A stretch of 64,000 bases of DNA, taken from contig NZ_CP031194.1 of assembly GCF_003344965.1 (NCBI RefSeq), positions 992,001 to 1,056,000 on the forward strand. Direction: 5' to 3'. The notes beneath the pieces were generated by a model that saw only the letters and a list, made by a program, of their open reading frames with translations, did not search any database and was not told the DNA's origin. The stretch comes from Streptomyces paludis. GTDB lineage: Bacteria > Actinomycetota > Actinomycetes > Streptomycetales > Streptomycetaceae. Shown here piece after piece: positions 49,668 through 58,979 of this stretch (the first letter of the stretch is position 1; each line of letters opens with the position of its first letter). Both the position numbers and the translations under genes were made by a program.

Positions 49668-50948
49668 GTGAGTCTGTCCAGACGGGATCTGCTGAGCGCG
49701 GGCACAGTCGCGGGAACGGGGGCCGCGCTGGGGGCACTTGCCCCGGCCGCCGCCCTCGGCGCACCGGCGGGGGTCCCCCATGCGGAGGCCCCGGGCGCGC
49801 CGCGCGTGCGGACCGGGTTCGAGCGGCTGGCCGCCGACGGGTACCGGGCGCTGGCCGGGCAGCGGGTCGGTGTGCTCACCAATCCGACCGGCGTCACCTC
49901 CGGCGTACGCCACATCGTGGATGTCATGCACGCCGACGACCGGGTGGACCTGGTCGCCGTCTTCGGCCCGGAGCACGGCTTCCGGGGTACGGCGCAGGCG
50001 GGCGGGTCCGAGGGGCGCTACGACGACCCGGCGACCGGCCTGCCGGTCCACGACACGTATCTCAAGAGCGGGCGGGCGCTGGCGGACATCTTCACCGCGG
50101 CCGGTGTCGACACCGTCGTCTTCGACATCCAGGACGTGGGCGCCCGCTTCTACACGTACATCTGGACGCTGTACGACGCGATGGAGGCGGCGGCGCTGGC
50201 CGGTCTGCGCTTCGTGGTCCTCGACCGCCCGAACCCGACGGGCGGGCGCCAGGCGCTCGGTCCCGTACTGCACCGGGAGTTCGCCACGTTCGTCGGGCGC
50301 GAGCCGATCGCCCAGGCGCACGGGATGACCGTCACGGAGCTGGCGCGGCTGTTCAACGGCGAGTTCCTGGCGACGCCCGTACGGCTCGACACCGTCCCCA
50401 TGTCGGGCTGGCGGCGCGGCGACCTCTTCGACACGACGGGACTGCCCTGGGTGCCGCCGAGCCCCAACATGCCCACCCCGGACACCGCGCTCGTCTACGC
50501 GGGCACCTGCCTCTTCGAGGGCACGAACCTGTCGGAGGGCCGCGGCACGACCCGCCCGTTCGAACTGCTCGGCGCGGAGGGCATCGACGGCGCCTGGGCG
50601 GAGGCGGCGAACGCCCAGGGACTACCGGGCGTGCGCTTCCGCGAGGCGTACTTCACCCCGACGTTCTCGAAGTTCCAGGGCCGCACCATCGGCGGCGTAC
50701 AGCTCCATGTACACGACCGGAACGCCTTCGATCCCGTCCAAACCGCGATCGCCCTGCTGGTGACGGCGAAAGCGACATGGAACGGCTTCGCCTGGCGCGC
50801 CGACCACTGGATCGACCGCCTGACGGGCTCCACATCCGTCCGCACCCTGATCGACGCGGACGCACCCCCGGCCGAGATCGCCGGAGCCTGGCAGGACGAC
50901 CTGACCACGTTCCGCACCGTAAGAAAGCAGTACCTGCACTACCACTGA
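49668..50948 (+). CDS. Exo-beta-N-acetylmuramidase NamZ-like (DUF1343), Tat-exported
   Basis: 426 residues from GTG 49668 (AACGGAGGTGG upstream). The twin-arginine signal MSLSRRDLLSAGTVAGTGAA ends near residue 35, so the enzyme is exported folded. DUF1343/NamZ signatures: RVGVLTNPTGVTSGVRH, FGPEHGFRGTAQAGG, DIQDVGARFYTYIWT, LDRPNPTGG, PSPNMPTPDTALVYAGTCLFEGTNLSEGRGTTRPFE (in part: GTNLSEGRGTTRPF). The characterised B. subtilis member releases MurNAc from non-reducing ends of peptidoglycan. Gene is alone on its strand. Confidence 0.93.
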   Translation: MSLSRRDLLSAGTVAGTGAALGALAPAAALGAPAGVPHAEAPGAPRVRTGFERLAADGYRALAGQRVGVLTNPTGVTSGVRHIVDVMHADDRVDLVAVFGPEHGFRGTAQAGGSEGRYDDPATGLPVHDTYLKSGRALADIFTAAGVDTVVFDIQDVGARFYTYIWTLYDAMEAAALAGLRFVVLDRPNPTGGRQALGPVLHREFATFVGREPIAQAHGMTVTELARLFNGEFLATPVRLDTVPMSGWRRGDLFDTTGLPWVPPSPNMPTPDTALVYAGTCLFEGTNLSEGRGTTRPFELLGAEGIDGAWAEAANAQGLPGVRFREAYFTPTFSKFQGRTIGGVQLHVHDRNAFDPVQTAIALLVTAKATWNGFAWRADHWIDRLTGSTSVRTLIDADAPPAEIAGAWQDDLTTFRTVRKQYLHYH

Positions 50949-50972
50949 CCACCCCGCCCACCGCGCGGCGCC

Positions 50973-51419
50973 TCAACGCCCAAGCAGCACCCGCGTCTCA
51001 TCACTCACGTTGGGCAGCTCGCCGCGGTCCGCCCACATCGCGCCGTCGTGCTCGGTGAGTTCGACCGGTCCATGCTCCTCGACCGTTACGGAGAAGGTGA
51101 ACTGACGAGTCATCAAGCCGCTGCCTGAGGCGTAGTCAAAGGCCCCGGCATAACCGGTGACCTCGGCAAGCGCGAGACCGGTCTCCTCCGCGACCTCCCG
51201 GCTCAGCGCCTCCCCCACCCCCTCGCCCGGCTCGACACCGCCACCGGGCAGCTCCCACAGCCCACCGAGAAAATCGTCGGGCTTCCGCCGCAACAGCAGA
51301 ACCCGACCGGCCTCATCACTGATCAGCGCGCCCACGACGAACTGCCCGATACCCGCCTCCGCGGCCTCGGCCAGAAGGCCGGGGACCAAGTCGGGTTCGC
51401 TGGCGAAGAGGGAGGTCAC
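50973..51419 (-). CDS. Nudix hydrolase in the Gfo-DegT operon
   Basis: 148 residues from GTG 51419, overlapping the aminotransferase stop (GTGA). Nudix box: GGGVEPGEGVGEALSREVAE then ETGL, following LWELPGG. LRRKPDDFLGGLWELPGG-type surroundings resemble MutT/NUDT-like hydrolases. Third gene of a tightly overlapping operon. It may clear or release a nucleotide-sugar intermediate. The 3' end faces NamZ with 24 bp between stops. Confidence 0.92.
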   Translation of the reverse strand: MTSLFASEPDLVPGLLAEAAEAGIGQFVVGALISDEAGRVLLLRRKPDDFLGGLWELPGGGVEPGEGVGEALSREVAEETGLALAEVTGYAGAFDYASGSGLMTRQFTFSVTVEEHGPVELTEHDGAMWADRGELPNVSDETRVLLGR

Positions 51420-52669
51420 AGCAGCTCCTTGTAGTGCTCGGTCACCTTGCGGGCCGCTCGTACGTACTGATCGACGAGCGGAAGATCCTCGCCACGATGC
51501 CAGACGGGAAGCTTGATCGTGTGCCGGTAGCTGTGCTCGGCGAGTGGAAAGTCCCCCTCCGCGTAGCGACGGTGGGAGAGCGGATGGCCGGGGAACAGCG
51601 GACCGGGCTGCCGGTACAGCGACAGCCGATTCATCGGGCAGGTCGAGCCGGGCCGGTCGAACTCGGTCGCGCCTTCCGCCAAGAGCGCTTGATGGAACCT
51701 CTCGATGCCCAGCCCACCGAGCTCCTCCGGCCGGTAGATGAGCGTCAACCCGTACCAGGACGGAATCACCCCACAGGGCATCGGGACGGCATGCAGGCCG
51801 GGCATGTCGGCGAACCGATCGCCGAGGTGTCGGGCGATCTCGGCCCGGCCTGCGAGATAGCCGTCAAGGCGGCCGAGCTGGTCGTGCGCGAGGGCGGCGG
51901 CAAGCGGATGGATACGGAGTTTGAGTCCGGCGCCGGTGACCGCGTACCGCGCGAGCGGATGGTCCGCCGGGATCTCCGACTTGGCCCGCTTGTTGTAGTG
52001 CGCGAAGGTCAGCACCCGGTAGTACGTGTCGTCATCGTCGGTCAGGACGAACCCGCCCTCACCGCCGGACAGCGGCTTGGGGCCGTTGAGGGAGAAGGCC
52101 CCGGCGAGGCCGAATGTCCCGGTCTTCTGCCCGCCGAGGGAAGCGCCGTGAGCGTGGGAGCCGTCCTCCAACAGGGCCAGGTCATGCGTCTCGGCGATCG
52201 CCCGGAGCGCGCCCGTGTCGGCAGGTCTGCCCCAGAGGTGAGTCACCATGACGGCCCGCGTCCGGGGAGTGATCAGCTCCTCCACCCGGGTCGGGTCGAT
52301 GTTGCCGTCCGGGCCGGTCTCGCAGAGCACCGGCACGGCTCGCAGGTGGAACAGCGGAGAGGCCGTGGCATGAAAGGTCCAGGCCGGGACGATCACCTCG
52401 TCCCACGCGTTGACGTGGGCGGCCCAGTAGGCGGCGTGCAGCGCGGCGGTACCGGAGCTGAGGGTGATCGCGTGCCGCACCCCGAAGTATGCCTGCAGGG
52501 CGTCCTCCAGTTCGGCGACGATGCCGGACCGGCCGGGGAGGGAGATCGCGGTGTCCAACTGGGCCGCCACCCTGGCACGGGTGGTGTCGTCGATCGGCGG
52601 CCACGCGAAGTGCGTGCCGGTAGCGGTTACCGCCGGCCGACCGCCGAGCAGCGCAAGGGGAGAGGTCAC
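51416..52669 (-). CDS. DegT/DnrJ/EryC1/StrS aminotransferase
   Basis: 417 residues from GTG 52669 (GTGA overlap with the oxidoreductase stop). Sugar-aminotransferase motifs: SSGTAALHAAYWAAHVNAWDEVIVPAWTFHAT (in part: SSGTAALHAAYWAAH), VMVTHLWGRPAD, LLEDGSHAHGASLGG (Asp, His) and NGPKPLSGGEGGFVLTDD (PLP lysine). It transfers an amino group to a keto-sugar or keto-cyclitol. Paired with a Gfo/Idh dehydrogenase that could make the ketone, as in kanosamine and aminocyclitol pathways. Confidence 0.92.
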   Translation of the reverse strand: MTSPLALLGGRPAVTATGTHFAWPPIDDTTRARVAAQLDTAISLPGRSGIVAELEDALQAYFGVRHAITLSSGTAALHAAYWAAHVNAWDEVIVPAWTFHATASPLFHLRAVPVLCETGPDGNIDPTRVEELITPRTRAVMVTHLWGRPADTGALRAIAETHDLALLEDGSHAHGASLGGQKTGTFGLAGAFSLNGPKPLSGGEGGFVLTDDDDTYYRVLTFAHYNKRAKSEIPADHPLARYAVTGAGLKLRIHPLAAALAHDQLGRLDGYLAGRAEIARHLGDRFADMPGLHAVPMPCGVIPSWYGLTLIYRPEELGGLGIERFHQALLAEGATEFDRPGSTCPMNRLSLYRQPGPLFPGHPLSHRRYAEGDFPLAEHSYRHTIKLPVWHRGEDLPLVDQYVRAARKVTEHYKELL

Positions 52670-53658
52670 GCCATCTCCTTCGGGTCGATGTAGCGCCCGG
52701 CCTTCTTCGACTCGTAGCAGGAGGCGACGAAAGCAGCGTGGGCAAGGTGTGCGTCAGGACCGGAGATGTTGGGGCGCCGGCCGTCCAGGACCCGGCAGAA
52801 GTGGTCGATCTGGGCGGCCGAGGCGCTCACCGGAGCCTGCGGCCGGGACAGCTCTTCCACCACCGTGCCGTCCAGGGCAAGGCGCTGGACCCGGCCCTTC
52901 GTCAGCAGCACCGCGCCGCGGGTACCGACGACGTGCAGCTTCTCGGTCCTGGGTGCCATCCAGCGCGAGAGCAGAAGGGAACCGTAGAGGCCGTTGTCAT
53001 AGCCGAGTTGGATGACCGCGGTGTCCTCGGCGTCATAGCCGCCGCCGGGTACGGCGGAGGCCGAGAGTTCGGCGAGCACCCGGGTGGGCATGCCGAAGTA
53101 CCACAGCAGCAGGTCCACCAGGTGGTAGCCCATGTCGATGATGCACCCGCCACCCGCCCGGTTGACGTCCCCGCGCCAGCCGCCGCCGGGGTCGGCGGTG
53201 TGGAAGGTGTACTGGCCGTCGATCAGGAAGGGGGTACCGATCTGGTCCAGCAACTGCGGTACTGAGGTGTACAGAGGGTTGAAGCGCCGCTGAAGGGTGA
53301 CCATCAGCTCCACTCGGCCCGCCGCACAGATCGCCGCGAGGTCGCGGGCCTCGGACAGGGACGTGGCGAACGGCTTCTCCTTCATGACGTGCACGCCTCT
53401 GGCGGCGCAATCCTGGATCACGGCGCGGCCCGCGTGGTGCGGTACGGCGACGATCACGAAGTCCGGCCGCACCGTGTCCAGCAGGTCGGCTGCGCGGGTG
53501 AACCCCGGCACCTTCAGCACATCCTGCTCGGTCCGCAGGACATTCGGTTCGCTGTCACAGATCGCGACCAACTCGGCCATGCCGGAGCTGAGCAGGCCGG
53601 GCAGGTGGTCTTCGAGCGCCTGCCGGCCGAGGCCGATGACTGCGGCTCGACGTTTCAT
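52666..53658 (-). CDS. Gfo/Idh/MocA-family oxidoreductase
   Basis: 330 residues from ATG 53658 (AAGGAG 7 nt upstream). Rossmann start AVIGLGRQALEDHLPGL, then VAVPHHAGRAVIQDCAARGVHVMKEKPFA (EKPFA catalytic Lys region), GGGCIIDMGYHLVDLLLWYFG and a mixed-sheet substrate domain. Uses NAD(P) to oxidise or reduce a sugar or inositol hydroxyl. First gene of the oxidoreductase-aminotransferase-Nudix operon, divergent from the XRE regulator; the 155-bp gap between them is the shared promoter region. Confidence 0.92.
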   Translation of the reverse strand: MKRRAAVIGLGRQALEDHLPGLLSSGMAELVAICDSEPNVLRTEQDVLKVPGFTRAADLLDTVRPDFVIVAVPHHAGRAVIQDCAARGVHVMKEKPFATSLSEARDLAAICAAGRVELMVTLQRRFNPLYTSVPQLLDQIGTPFLIDGQYTFHTADPGGGWRGDVNRAGGGCIIDMGYHLVDLLLWYFGMPTRVLAELSASAVPGGGYDAEDTAVIQLGYDNGLYGSLLLSRWMAPRTEKLHVVGTRGAVLLTKGRVQRLALDGTVVEELSRPQAPVSASAAQIDHFCRVLDGRRPNISGPDAHLAHAAFVASCYESKKAGRYIDPKEMA

Positions 53659-53813
53659 GAGCAGACTCCTTCCGCTTCGTGTGAGGACTTGTCGATGCGT
53701 GTCGAGTACAGCCCAACGAACAGTCACCGCACAGACATTGTCCGTAGTCCCGAGGTGGTCCCGCCCTCGCGCGCAGTAGCCTTGCCGTCACTGTCGATGA
53801 TGGAATTGGGCCC

Positions 53814-55127
53814 GTGGACGACACGATCCGGCACCCCCTCGCGTACGCACGCGACCTGCGCGGTTGGTCTCAGTCGGACCTCGCCCTGCGCATGGACCGG
53901 GCGGCCCGGGAACAGGGGCTCCGCTCCGGTGCGGACAAGGCCGCCGTCAGCAAGTGGGAGAACTGGCGCAAGGACCCCAGCACCGAGACCCAGGGCTGGA
54001 TCGCCGCCGCCTTCGAGGTCCCGGCCGAGGACGTTCAGGTCTTCGGCTGGCCGGACTGGCTGCCGGGCCATGACATTCCCCTGCCGCTGGGCTCCGCATA
54101 TACCGTTCAGGCACTTCGAGAGGCCCAGAGAACCGCGATGGACCGCCGCAACTTCATGACCCTCAGCGCTGTCTCCCTGGCCGGCCTCGCATCCCAGTGG
54201 GCCCGCATCGAACCGGACCGTCTGACGACGGCCCTCAACGGCAAGCGCGTGGATGGCGAACTGATCAACTGGCTGGAGGACACCAGCGCGAAGCTGACAG
54301 CCCTGCCGACCGAACAGCGACAGCACACCGCCCGGCTGATGGACGCGCATCTCGCGACCGTCACCGATCTCATCGAAGAGGGCCGCTACAGCGAGCCGAC
54401 CGGGCAGCGCCTGCACATCCTGGCCGCGTCCCTCGCCACCACGTGCGGCTGGCACCGCTTCGACCAGAGTCGCCACTCAGCCGCAGGCCGCCTGTGGACC
54501 TCCGCCCTGCACAGCGCCCATGCCGCGGGCGCACGGGACTTCGGGGCCGGAGTCCTGTCCGATTTCGCCTACCAGTCGAACTGGCTCGGCAAGCCCAGCA
54601 TCTCCCTTAACCTCCTCGGCGACGCGCTCTCGCGTACCGAGCACCCCACCGCCCGTTCGCTTCTCTTCCTTCGCCGGGCACGCGCGCACGCCGCACTCGG
54701 TGAACGCTCCGGCTGTTACCGCGACCTGACGGCCGCCGAGGCCGAGCTGTCGGCCACTCCCTCCGACCCGGCCCCCGGCTGGTGCGCGTGGATGAGTCCG
54801 GCAGACCTCGCCGTCGACTCCGGCCAATGCATGCTCGATCTCGGGCAGACCGACCTCGCACTCGCCCGTATCACCGAAGGGATGAGCCTGCTGCCACGTG
54901 CCCGGGACAAGACACGCGGCATCTTTCTCACCTACGAGGCCCGCAATCTCCTCAAGGCCCGGCAGGTCGAACAGGCCCTGGCCGTCACCAACGAATCCCC
55001 CGACCTCGCCGCCCGTATCGGCGCCGAGCGATGCGTCTCCCTGGTCCGCGATCTCGCGCCGGCCTTCAAGCCCTATCAGCGGGTGGACGGTGTGCCCGAG
55101 TTACTGGAGCGCCTCAGGGCCGGCTGA
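53814..55127 (+). CDS. XRE-family regulator with TPR-like C-terminus (TTA codon)
   Basis: 437 residues from GTG 53814. Helix-turn-helix at about 7-75 (LAYARDLRGWSQSDLALRM, AAVSKWENWRKDPS), then a DRRNFMTLSAVSLAGL segment often seen in this Streptomyces family, and about 280 residues of helical repeats. This resembles NsdA-like and other XRE/TPR regulators of development and antibiotic production. The fourth-last region contains a TTA codon (55101-55103), so full-length product depends on bldA. Probably controls the divergent Gfo-DegT-Nudix operon. Confidence 0.88.
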   Translation: MDDTIRHPLAYARDLRGWSQSDLALRMDRAAREQGLRSGADKAAVSKWENWRKDPSTETQGWIAAAFEVPAEDVQVFGWPDWLPGHDIPLPLGSAYTVQALREAQRTAMDRRNFMTLSAVSLAGLASQWARIEPDRLTTALNGKRVDGELINWLEDTSAKLTALPTEQRQHTARLMDAHLATVTDLIEEGRYSEPTGQRLHILAASLATTCGWHRFDQSRHSAAGRLWTSALHSAHAAGARDFGAGVLSDFAYQSNWLGKPSISLNLLGDALSRTEHPTARSLLFLRRARAHAALGERSGCYRDLTAAEAELSATPSDPAPGWCAWMSPADLAVDSGQCMLDLGQTDLALARITEGMSLLPRARDKTRGIFLTYEARNLLKARQVEQALAVTNESPDLAARIGAERCVSLVRDLAPAFKPYQRVDGVPELLERLRAG

Positions 55128-55146
55128 GCGCCGGCTCCCGGATCCC

Positions 55147-55199
55147 CGAACGAAGAGCAGGCCCCGGGGGCTGGTGCCCCGGGGCCTGTTCGTCGTTCG
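55147..55199. terminator. Extended bidirectional terminator
   Basis: CAGGCCCCGGGG (55158-55169) pairs perfectly with 55177-55188, and an outer stem CGAACGA/TCGTTCG (55147-55153, 55193-55199) closes it. Between the convergent XRE and penicillin acylase genes. Confidence 0.92.
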
Positions 55200-55218
55200 G
55201 TGGCTGGATGTCAGCGTG

Positions 55219-58098
55219 TCAGCGGTGTGAGCGGAACTCGACCACCTGCTGGTACGTCGGCCTGTTCTGCCAGTTCACCGTGGGGTGGGAGATGCCTCCC
55301 AGTGCGCGGTGGATGATCGCGTCCGTGCACCACTGGTCGCCGGCCGAGCAGCTCTCGTCGCCCGGGTAGACCTCCTTGACCGGTACGGCCGCCGCCGTCT
55401 TGAGGGAGGCGAGGAGCGTGTCGCGGCAGGCGGTCAGGGAGCCGTTGCCGCAGTACGTCTCCGGGGTGCGGGCCTGGACGGGGTCGCCGAGGGCCTGGCG
55501 CAGGTCCTTGTCGACGTAGCCCCACCAGCCGTACTGGAAGGACGAGCCGCTGTGCGCGCCCGTGGGCCCGTGGCTCGACGCCGGGGACTCGTCGATCGCG
55601 AGCGAGGCCGTGAGCGCGTTGTAGAGGCTGTCCCCGAGCCCCGGTTTGAACTGCGCCTCGACCAGCCGGGGCCACCACGCGTCCATGATCCGTACGGCGG
55701 CGGCGTGGGTGTAGGTGCGTGAGCCCTGTCGGGTCTCCTTGCGCTGGGAGCCGGCCGTGCGCCAGGTCTCCAGTTGCTGGACGACGGTGTTCAGCGCCGA
55801 GTCGGTGACCGGCGCCGAGCGGATCACCTTGAGCAGGGCGGGCAGCACCTGCTCGCCGCGCAGGTCGGTGACGGCCGCCTCGGCCATCGCGCGGGTGAGC
55901 GACGCGCGGGTGACGCCGCCCCGGGCCACCAGCGCCTTGACCCGGTCGTCGAGCAGATCGCCGCGGTGCACGGCGCCGTAGCCGAAGCCGGCCGCGTCGT
56001 AGTCCTTGGCCTGCCGGTTGTTCCAGGAGATGTAGTAGTCCTGCCCGATGGACTGCGGGTGCTGGGCGAAGGGGGTGTACGAGGCGGTGTTGGCCGTGGG
56101 GTCGAAGCCCTGCCACTCGTAGGCCCGCTCGGCCTTGACGGGCAGCGACGCGTCGACGTCGGCCGCGCGCACCGGGTTCAGGCCGCTGTTGTAGTAGCCG
56201 GCGGTGCGGGAGTCCGCGTAGAACCAGTTGAAGGCGTAGCCGATGTGGTGGGCGGCCTGCTGGAAGGAGGCGGCGTCCTTGACGTACGAGGGGTCGTTGA
56301 ACATCTGGAAGCCGATGATCGAGTCGGCCTCGTGCCGGTAGGTGGTCCGCAGTGAGGTGTACGCGACGGGCTTGCCGCCGACGGTCGCGCGGTGGGTGAC
56401 CATGCCGTACTTGGTGCGCCAGACCTGGAGCCGGTACGAGCCGGCCGCCGTGGAGTCCGCGGTGGTCGGCTTCCAGGAGTTCTTGCGCTCCATCTTCTCC
56501 ATCGGGGTGCAGACGGAGCGGTAGAGGTACGACGTGGACGCCTTGGTCGGGGCGGCGCCGCTGGGCTCGCACAGCTCGACGGCGTACGTGTCGGTGATGT
56601 CCTGCATGGACGAGGTGGCGCTCCAGGCGTAGTCCTGGCCCCGGCCCATCTGGACATACATGCCGACGCCGGCGAAGGAGACACCGCGGGCGGAGATACC
56701 GGGGCCCTGAAGCTCCTGGAGCATCATCAGCTGTGGCGCGAAGTAGCCGGTTTGCGGGCCGAATACGGCGATCGGGTTGCCACTCGCGGTGTGCTGTCCG
56801 GAGACGAGGAGCGCGTTGGACATCCCCTTCTTGGCGGAGAGGGTGCCCTCCGGGAGGACTCCGTCGTCGAAGATCCCCCGGGCCGGCTCCAGCTCCTCCG
56901 GGACGCTGACGGCCGCCCGGGCGGCGGTGACGGCGGAGCCGGTGCGGTCGTACACGAGCGGTTCGGCGGTGACGGAGCCCGCGTCGGGCAGGGCCGTGCC
57001 GCGCGGGTTGGCCGGCTTCACCGCGTACGGGAAGCTGCTGCCGTCGTGGAGGGTGAGGACGGCCTCGGGGTCGTTGCGCTGGCGGAACGACTCCCAGACC
57101 TCGGTGCCCTTGACCACGCCGTACTTCTGCTGCGCGGCCAGCAGCGAGAGCGCGGCCTGCACCTCGCCGCCCCCGCCGCCGCCGAACTGGCCGCCGACGA
57201 CGGACGCGATGGAGATCAGGTCGGTGAGCTTGAAGGGCTCGATCTCGCCGACGTTGGTGATCGAGTCGATCTTGCCGGTGAGGACGTACTCGCCGGGGAA
57301 GTAACGGCCGTTCTTGGCCTTCTGGCGGTAGTCGTTGATGCCGTCCACATACGCCTGCGCGTCGGCCATGGCCTGCTCGCCGCGCGCGCCGTGGGTGGTC
57401 CGTATGTAGGTGATCTGGGCCTCGTACTCGGCTTCCGTGTACGGGGCGGCGGGCCAGAACTGCTGCTCAAGGCCCTGGTTGGCGAGCGCGCCGCCGGCGA
57501 AGGAGGTGAGTTCGCCGCGGCCGATGTGCCGGAAGAGGTCCATCATCCAGAGGCGGTCCTGGCCCGCCGCGTAACCGGCGCCGAACTCGGTGCCGTAGCG
57601 GGTGGTGCCCTGGATGTGCGGGACGCCGGTCTTCTTGTCACGGGTGATCGTGACATCGGGGCGCGGGGAGATGACGGACTCGACCTGGTTCGCGGGGACG
57701 CCGAAGGAGGCGTCGTTGAAGAAGTCGGTGATCTTGGCGTCGGTGAGTCCGCTCTGCCCGGCCACCAGCGAGTCGTACCGGCTCAACTGGTCGGAGGCAT
57801 GGGCGGGGAAGGTGCCGAAGATCTTGTTGCCGAGGATGTCGGCGAGGGTGGCGTTGCCGTTCTGGCCGGGCGGCAGGATGTCGGCGCACTGGCCCTGACA
57901 GTGGTCGGTGACGGGGTCGGCCGCGACGGCGGCGGCCTGCTGGACGGTCGCGGGGGACTGGGCGGCGGCGGGGGACTGCGGGGACAGCAGGGCCGCGCCG
58001 AGCGCGAACGCGCCCACGACGGCGGTGGCGGCGACTGCTCCGGCACGGGTACGGACGGTTCTTCCGGCGCGGACGGCTCGTCCGACGGGTGATCGCAT
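55219..58098 (-). CDS. Secreted penicillin acylase-family Ntn hydrolase
   Basis: 959 residues. Signal sequence of about 48 residues, with Arg-rich start and ATAVVGAFALGAALL core, ends near PAAAQS. The alpha part has GVPHIQGTTRYGTEFGAGYAAGQDRLWMMDL (GAGYAAGQDRLWMMDL is the family motif). Self-cleavage is expected before Ser in KKGMSNALLVSG (about residue 428-436), which frees the nucleophilic Ser of the beta subunit. Late motifs include QDYYISWNNRQAKDYDAAGF. Members cleave amide bonds of penicillins, cyclic lipopeptides or acyl-homoserine lactones; this one is long and the substrate is open. Confidence 0.92.
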   Translation of the reverse strand: MRSPVGRAVRAGRTVRTRAGAVAATAVVGAFALGAALLSPQSPAAAQSPATVQQAAAVAADPVTDHCQGQCADILPPGQNGNATLADILGNKIFGTFPAHASDQLSRYDSLVAGQSGLTDAKITDFFNDASFGVPANQVESVISPRPDVTITRDKKTGVPHIQGTTRYGTEFGAGYAAGQDRLWMMDLFRHIGRGELTSFAGGALANQGLEQQFWPAAPYTEAEYEAQITYIRTTHGARGEQAMADAQAYVDGINDYRQKAKNGRYFPGEYVLTGKIDSITNVGEIEPFKLTDLISIASVVGGQFGGGGGGEVQAALSLLAAQQKYGVVKGTEVWESFRQRNDPEAVLTLHDGSSFPYAVKPANPRGTALPDAGSVTAEPLVYDRTGSAVTAARAAVSVPEELEPARGIFDDGVLPEGTLSAKKGMSNALLVSGQHTASGNPIAVFGPQTGYFAPQLMMLQELQGPGISARGVSFAGVGMYVQMGRGQDYAWSATSSMQDITDTYAVELCEPSGAAPTKASTSYLYRSVCTPMEKMERKNSWKPTTADSTAAGSYRLQVWRTKYGMVTHRATVGGKPVAYTSLRTTYRHEADSIIGFQMFNDPSYVKDAASFQQAAHHIGYAFNWFYADSRTAGYYNSGLNPVRAADVDASLPVKAERAYEWQGFDPTANTASYTPFAQHPQSIGQDYYISWNNRQAKDYDAAGFGYGAVHRGDLLDDRVKALVARGGVTRASLTRAMAEAAVTDLRGEQVLPALLKVIRSAPVTDSALNTVVQQLETWRTAGSQRKETRQGSRTYTHAAAVRIMDAWWPRLVEAQFKPGLGDSLYNALTASLAIDESPASSHGPTGAHSGSSFQYGWWGYVDKDLRQALGDPVQARTPETYCGNGSLTACRDTLLASLKTAAAVPVKEVYPGDESCSAGDQWCTDAIIHRALGGISHPTVNWQNRPTYQQVVEFRSHR

Positions 58099-58143
58099 GG
58101 GGGCTCCTCGGAAGGGCGGGTGGCCGGATGTTACCGCTGGTAT

Positions 58144-58153
58144 GACTCGCGAG
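58144..58153. promoter_or_regulatory. Palindrome ACTCGCGAGT upstream of penicillin acylase
   Basis: A perfect 10-bp palindrome with A/T-rich flanks (TGACTCGCGAGTAA, 58142-58155), 46 bp before the acylase start. It fits a TetR-like operator. No regulator gene lies next to it. Confidence 0.4.
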
Positions 58154-58349
58154 TAAGGTGAACATCAGTCACCTTTTCGCAACCCGCCACCCGGCTCGGC
58201 GCCGCGGTTCCTGTGAATCCGTTACGAAAACTGGTCGAAATCAACTGAATTGCCGGATTCCATGGGTGCCATCTGTTTTTTGATGGAGCCGAATGGGGCA
58301 GGCGTACGTCCATTCCTCAACGCAGAAGAAGCGACGGAGGTGGCATGCG

Positions 58350-58979
58350 ATGGCCGGGTTCCGGAGTCTCGCGAGACAGGTGCGCGATCCACGGTGCGAT
58401 CTGGCCTTGCGACGGTATTCACTGCGCAAGTGCCTGGAACGATTCGCCCCTTACGGGCACCGGGCGACCTGGGATCATCTGTGCGCGAGGCACAGCATCG
58501 ATCCGGAGGACAGGGCGCCCGACCCGGCGCGGCTGACGGCCGCGCTGGACGAACTGGAGGACGCGCGGGCCGTCTGGCTCGCGTACGAGCTGGAGTTCGC
58601 CGAGCGCCGCCGGCGCGAGAAGCACGACGGGCTGCGGCGGCCCGGGAGCTTCGACGACTGGCACCGGCGGACCTGGGGCGGGAACGGTGTCGCGCGCTGC
58701 GAGGACCCGGCCGTCCATCCGTCCGCGTCGCTCGGCGAGGTGCTGCGCCGGCTGATCGCCGGACTGGAGACGGGCCCGGGGGCCGCCTGCCCGGTCTGCG
58801 CGGAGCGCGGGATCGTCTGGCGCCACGATCTGTCCTCGGCGCCGTGGTCGGGCCCGGTCTGCCTGGGCTGCGGCATCGTCGTACCGCCGCCCGTACTCAC
58901 CCGCGAGGCGCTGGCCCGGGCGAAGCGGGCCCTGCTGCGGGACCGGGGCACCGGTATGGGGCTGGCGTCGGTGGCCTGA
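58350..58979 (+). CDS. Conserved hypothetical protein with CxxC pairs (209 aa)
   Basis: ATG 58350 has GGAGG 9 nt upstream; an earlier in-frame ATG at 58293 lacks one. Basic, Arg-rich, with [20 protein letters not shown] at the start. The C-terminal part has CPVCAERG and CLGCG (about residues 150 and 180), suggesting a zinc ribbon, but no known domain is recognised. The 3' end overlaps the convergent soxR gene by 83 bp. Confidence 0.75.
   Translation: MAGFRSLARQVRDPRCDLALRRYSLRKCLERFAPYGHRATWDHLCARHSIDPEDRAPDPARLTAALDELEDARAVWLAYELEFAERRRREKHDGLRRPGSFDDWHRRTWGGNGVARCEDPAVHPSASLGEVLRRLIAGLETGPGAACPVCAERGIVWRHDLSSAPWSGPVCLGCGIVVPPPVLTREALARAKRALLRDRGTGMGLASVA

Noticed and set aside
50973..53658. 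Deoxysugar antibiotic gene cluster
   Set aside because: Only a dehydrogenase, aminotransferase and Nudix gene are present; nucleotidyltransferase, dehydratase, glycosyltransferase and scaffold genes are missing.
58293..58349. Earlier ATG (58293) for the CxxC protein
   Set aside because: It has no ribosome binding site, whereas ATG 58350 has GGAGG at good spacing.
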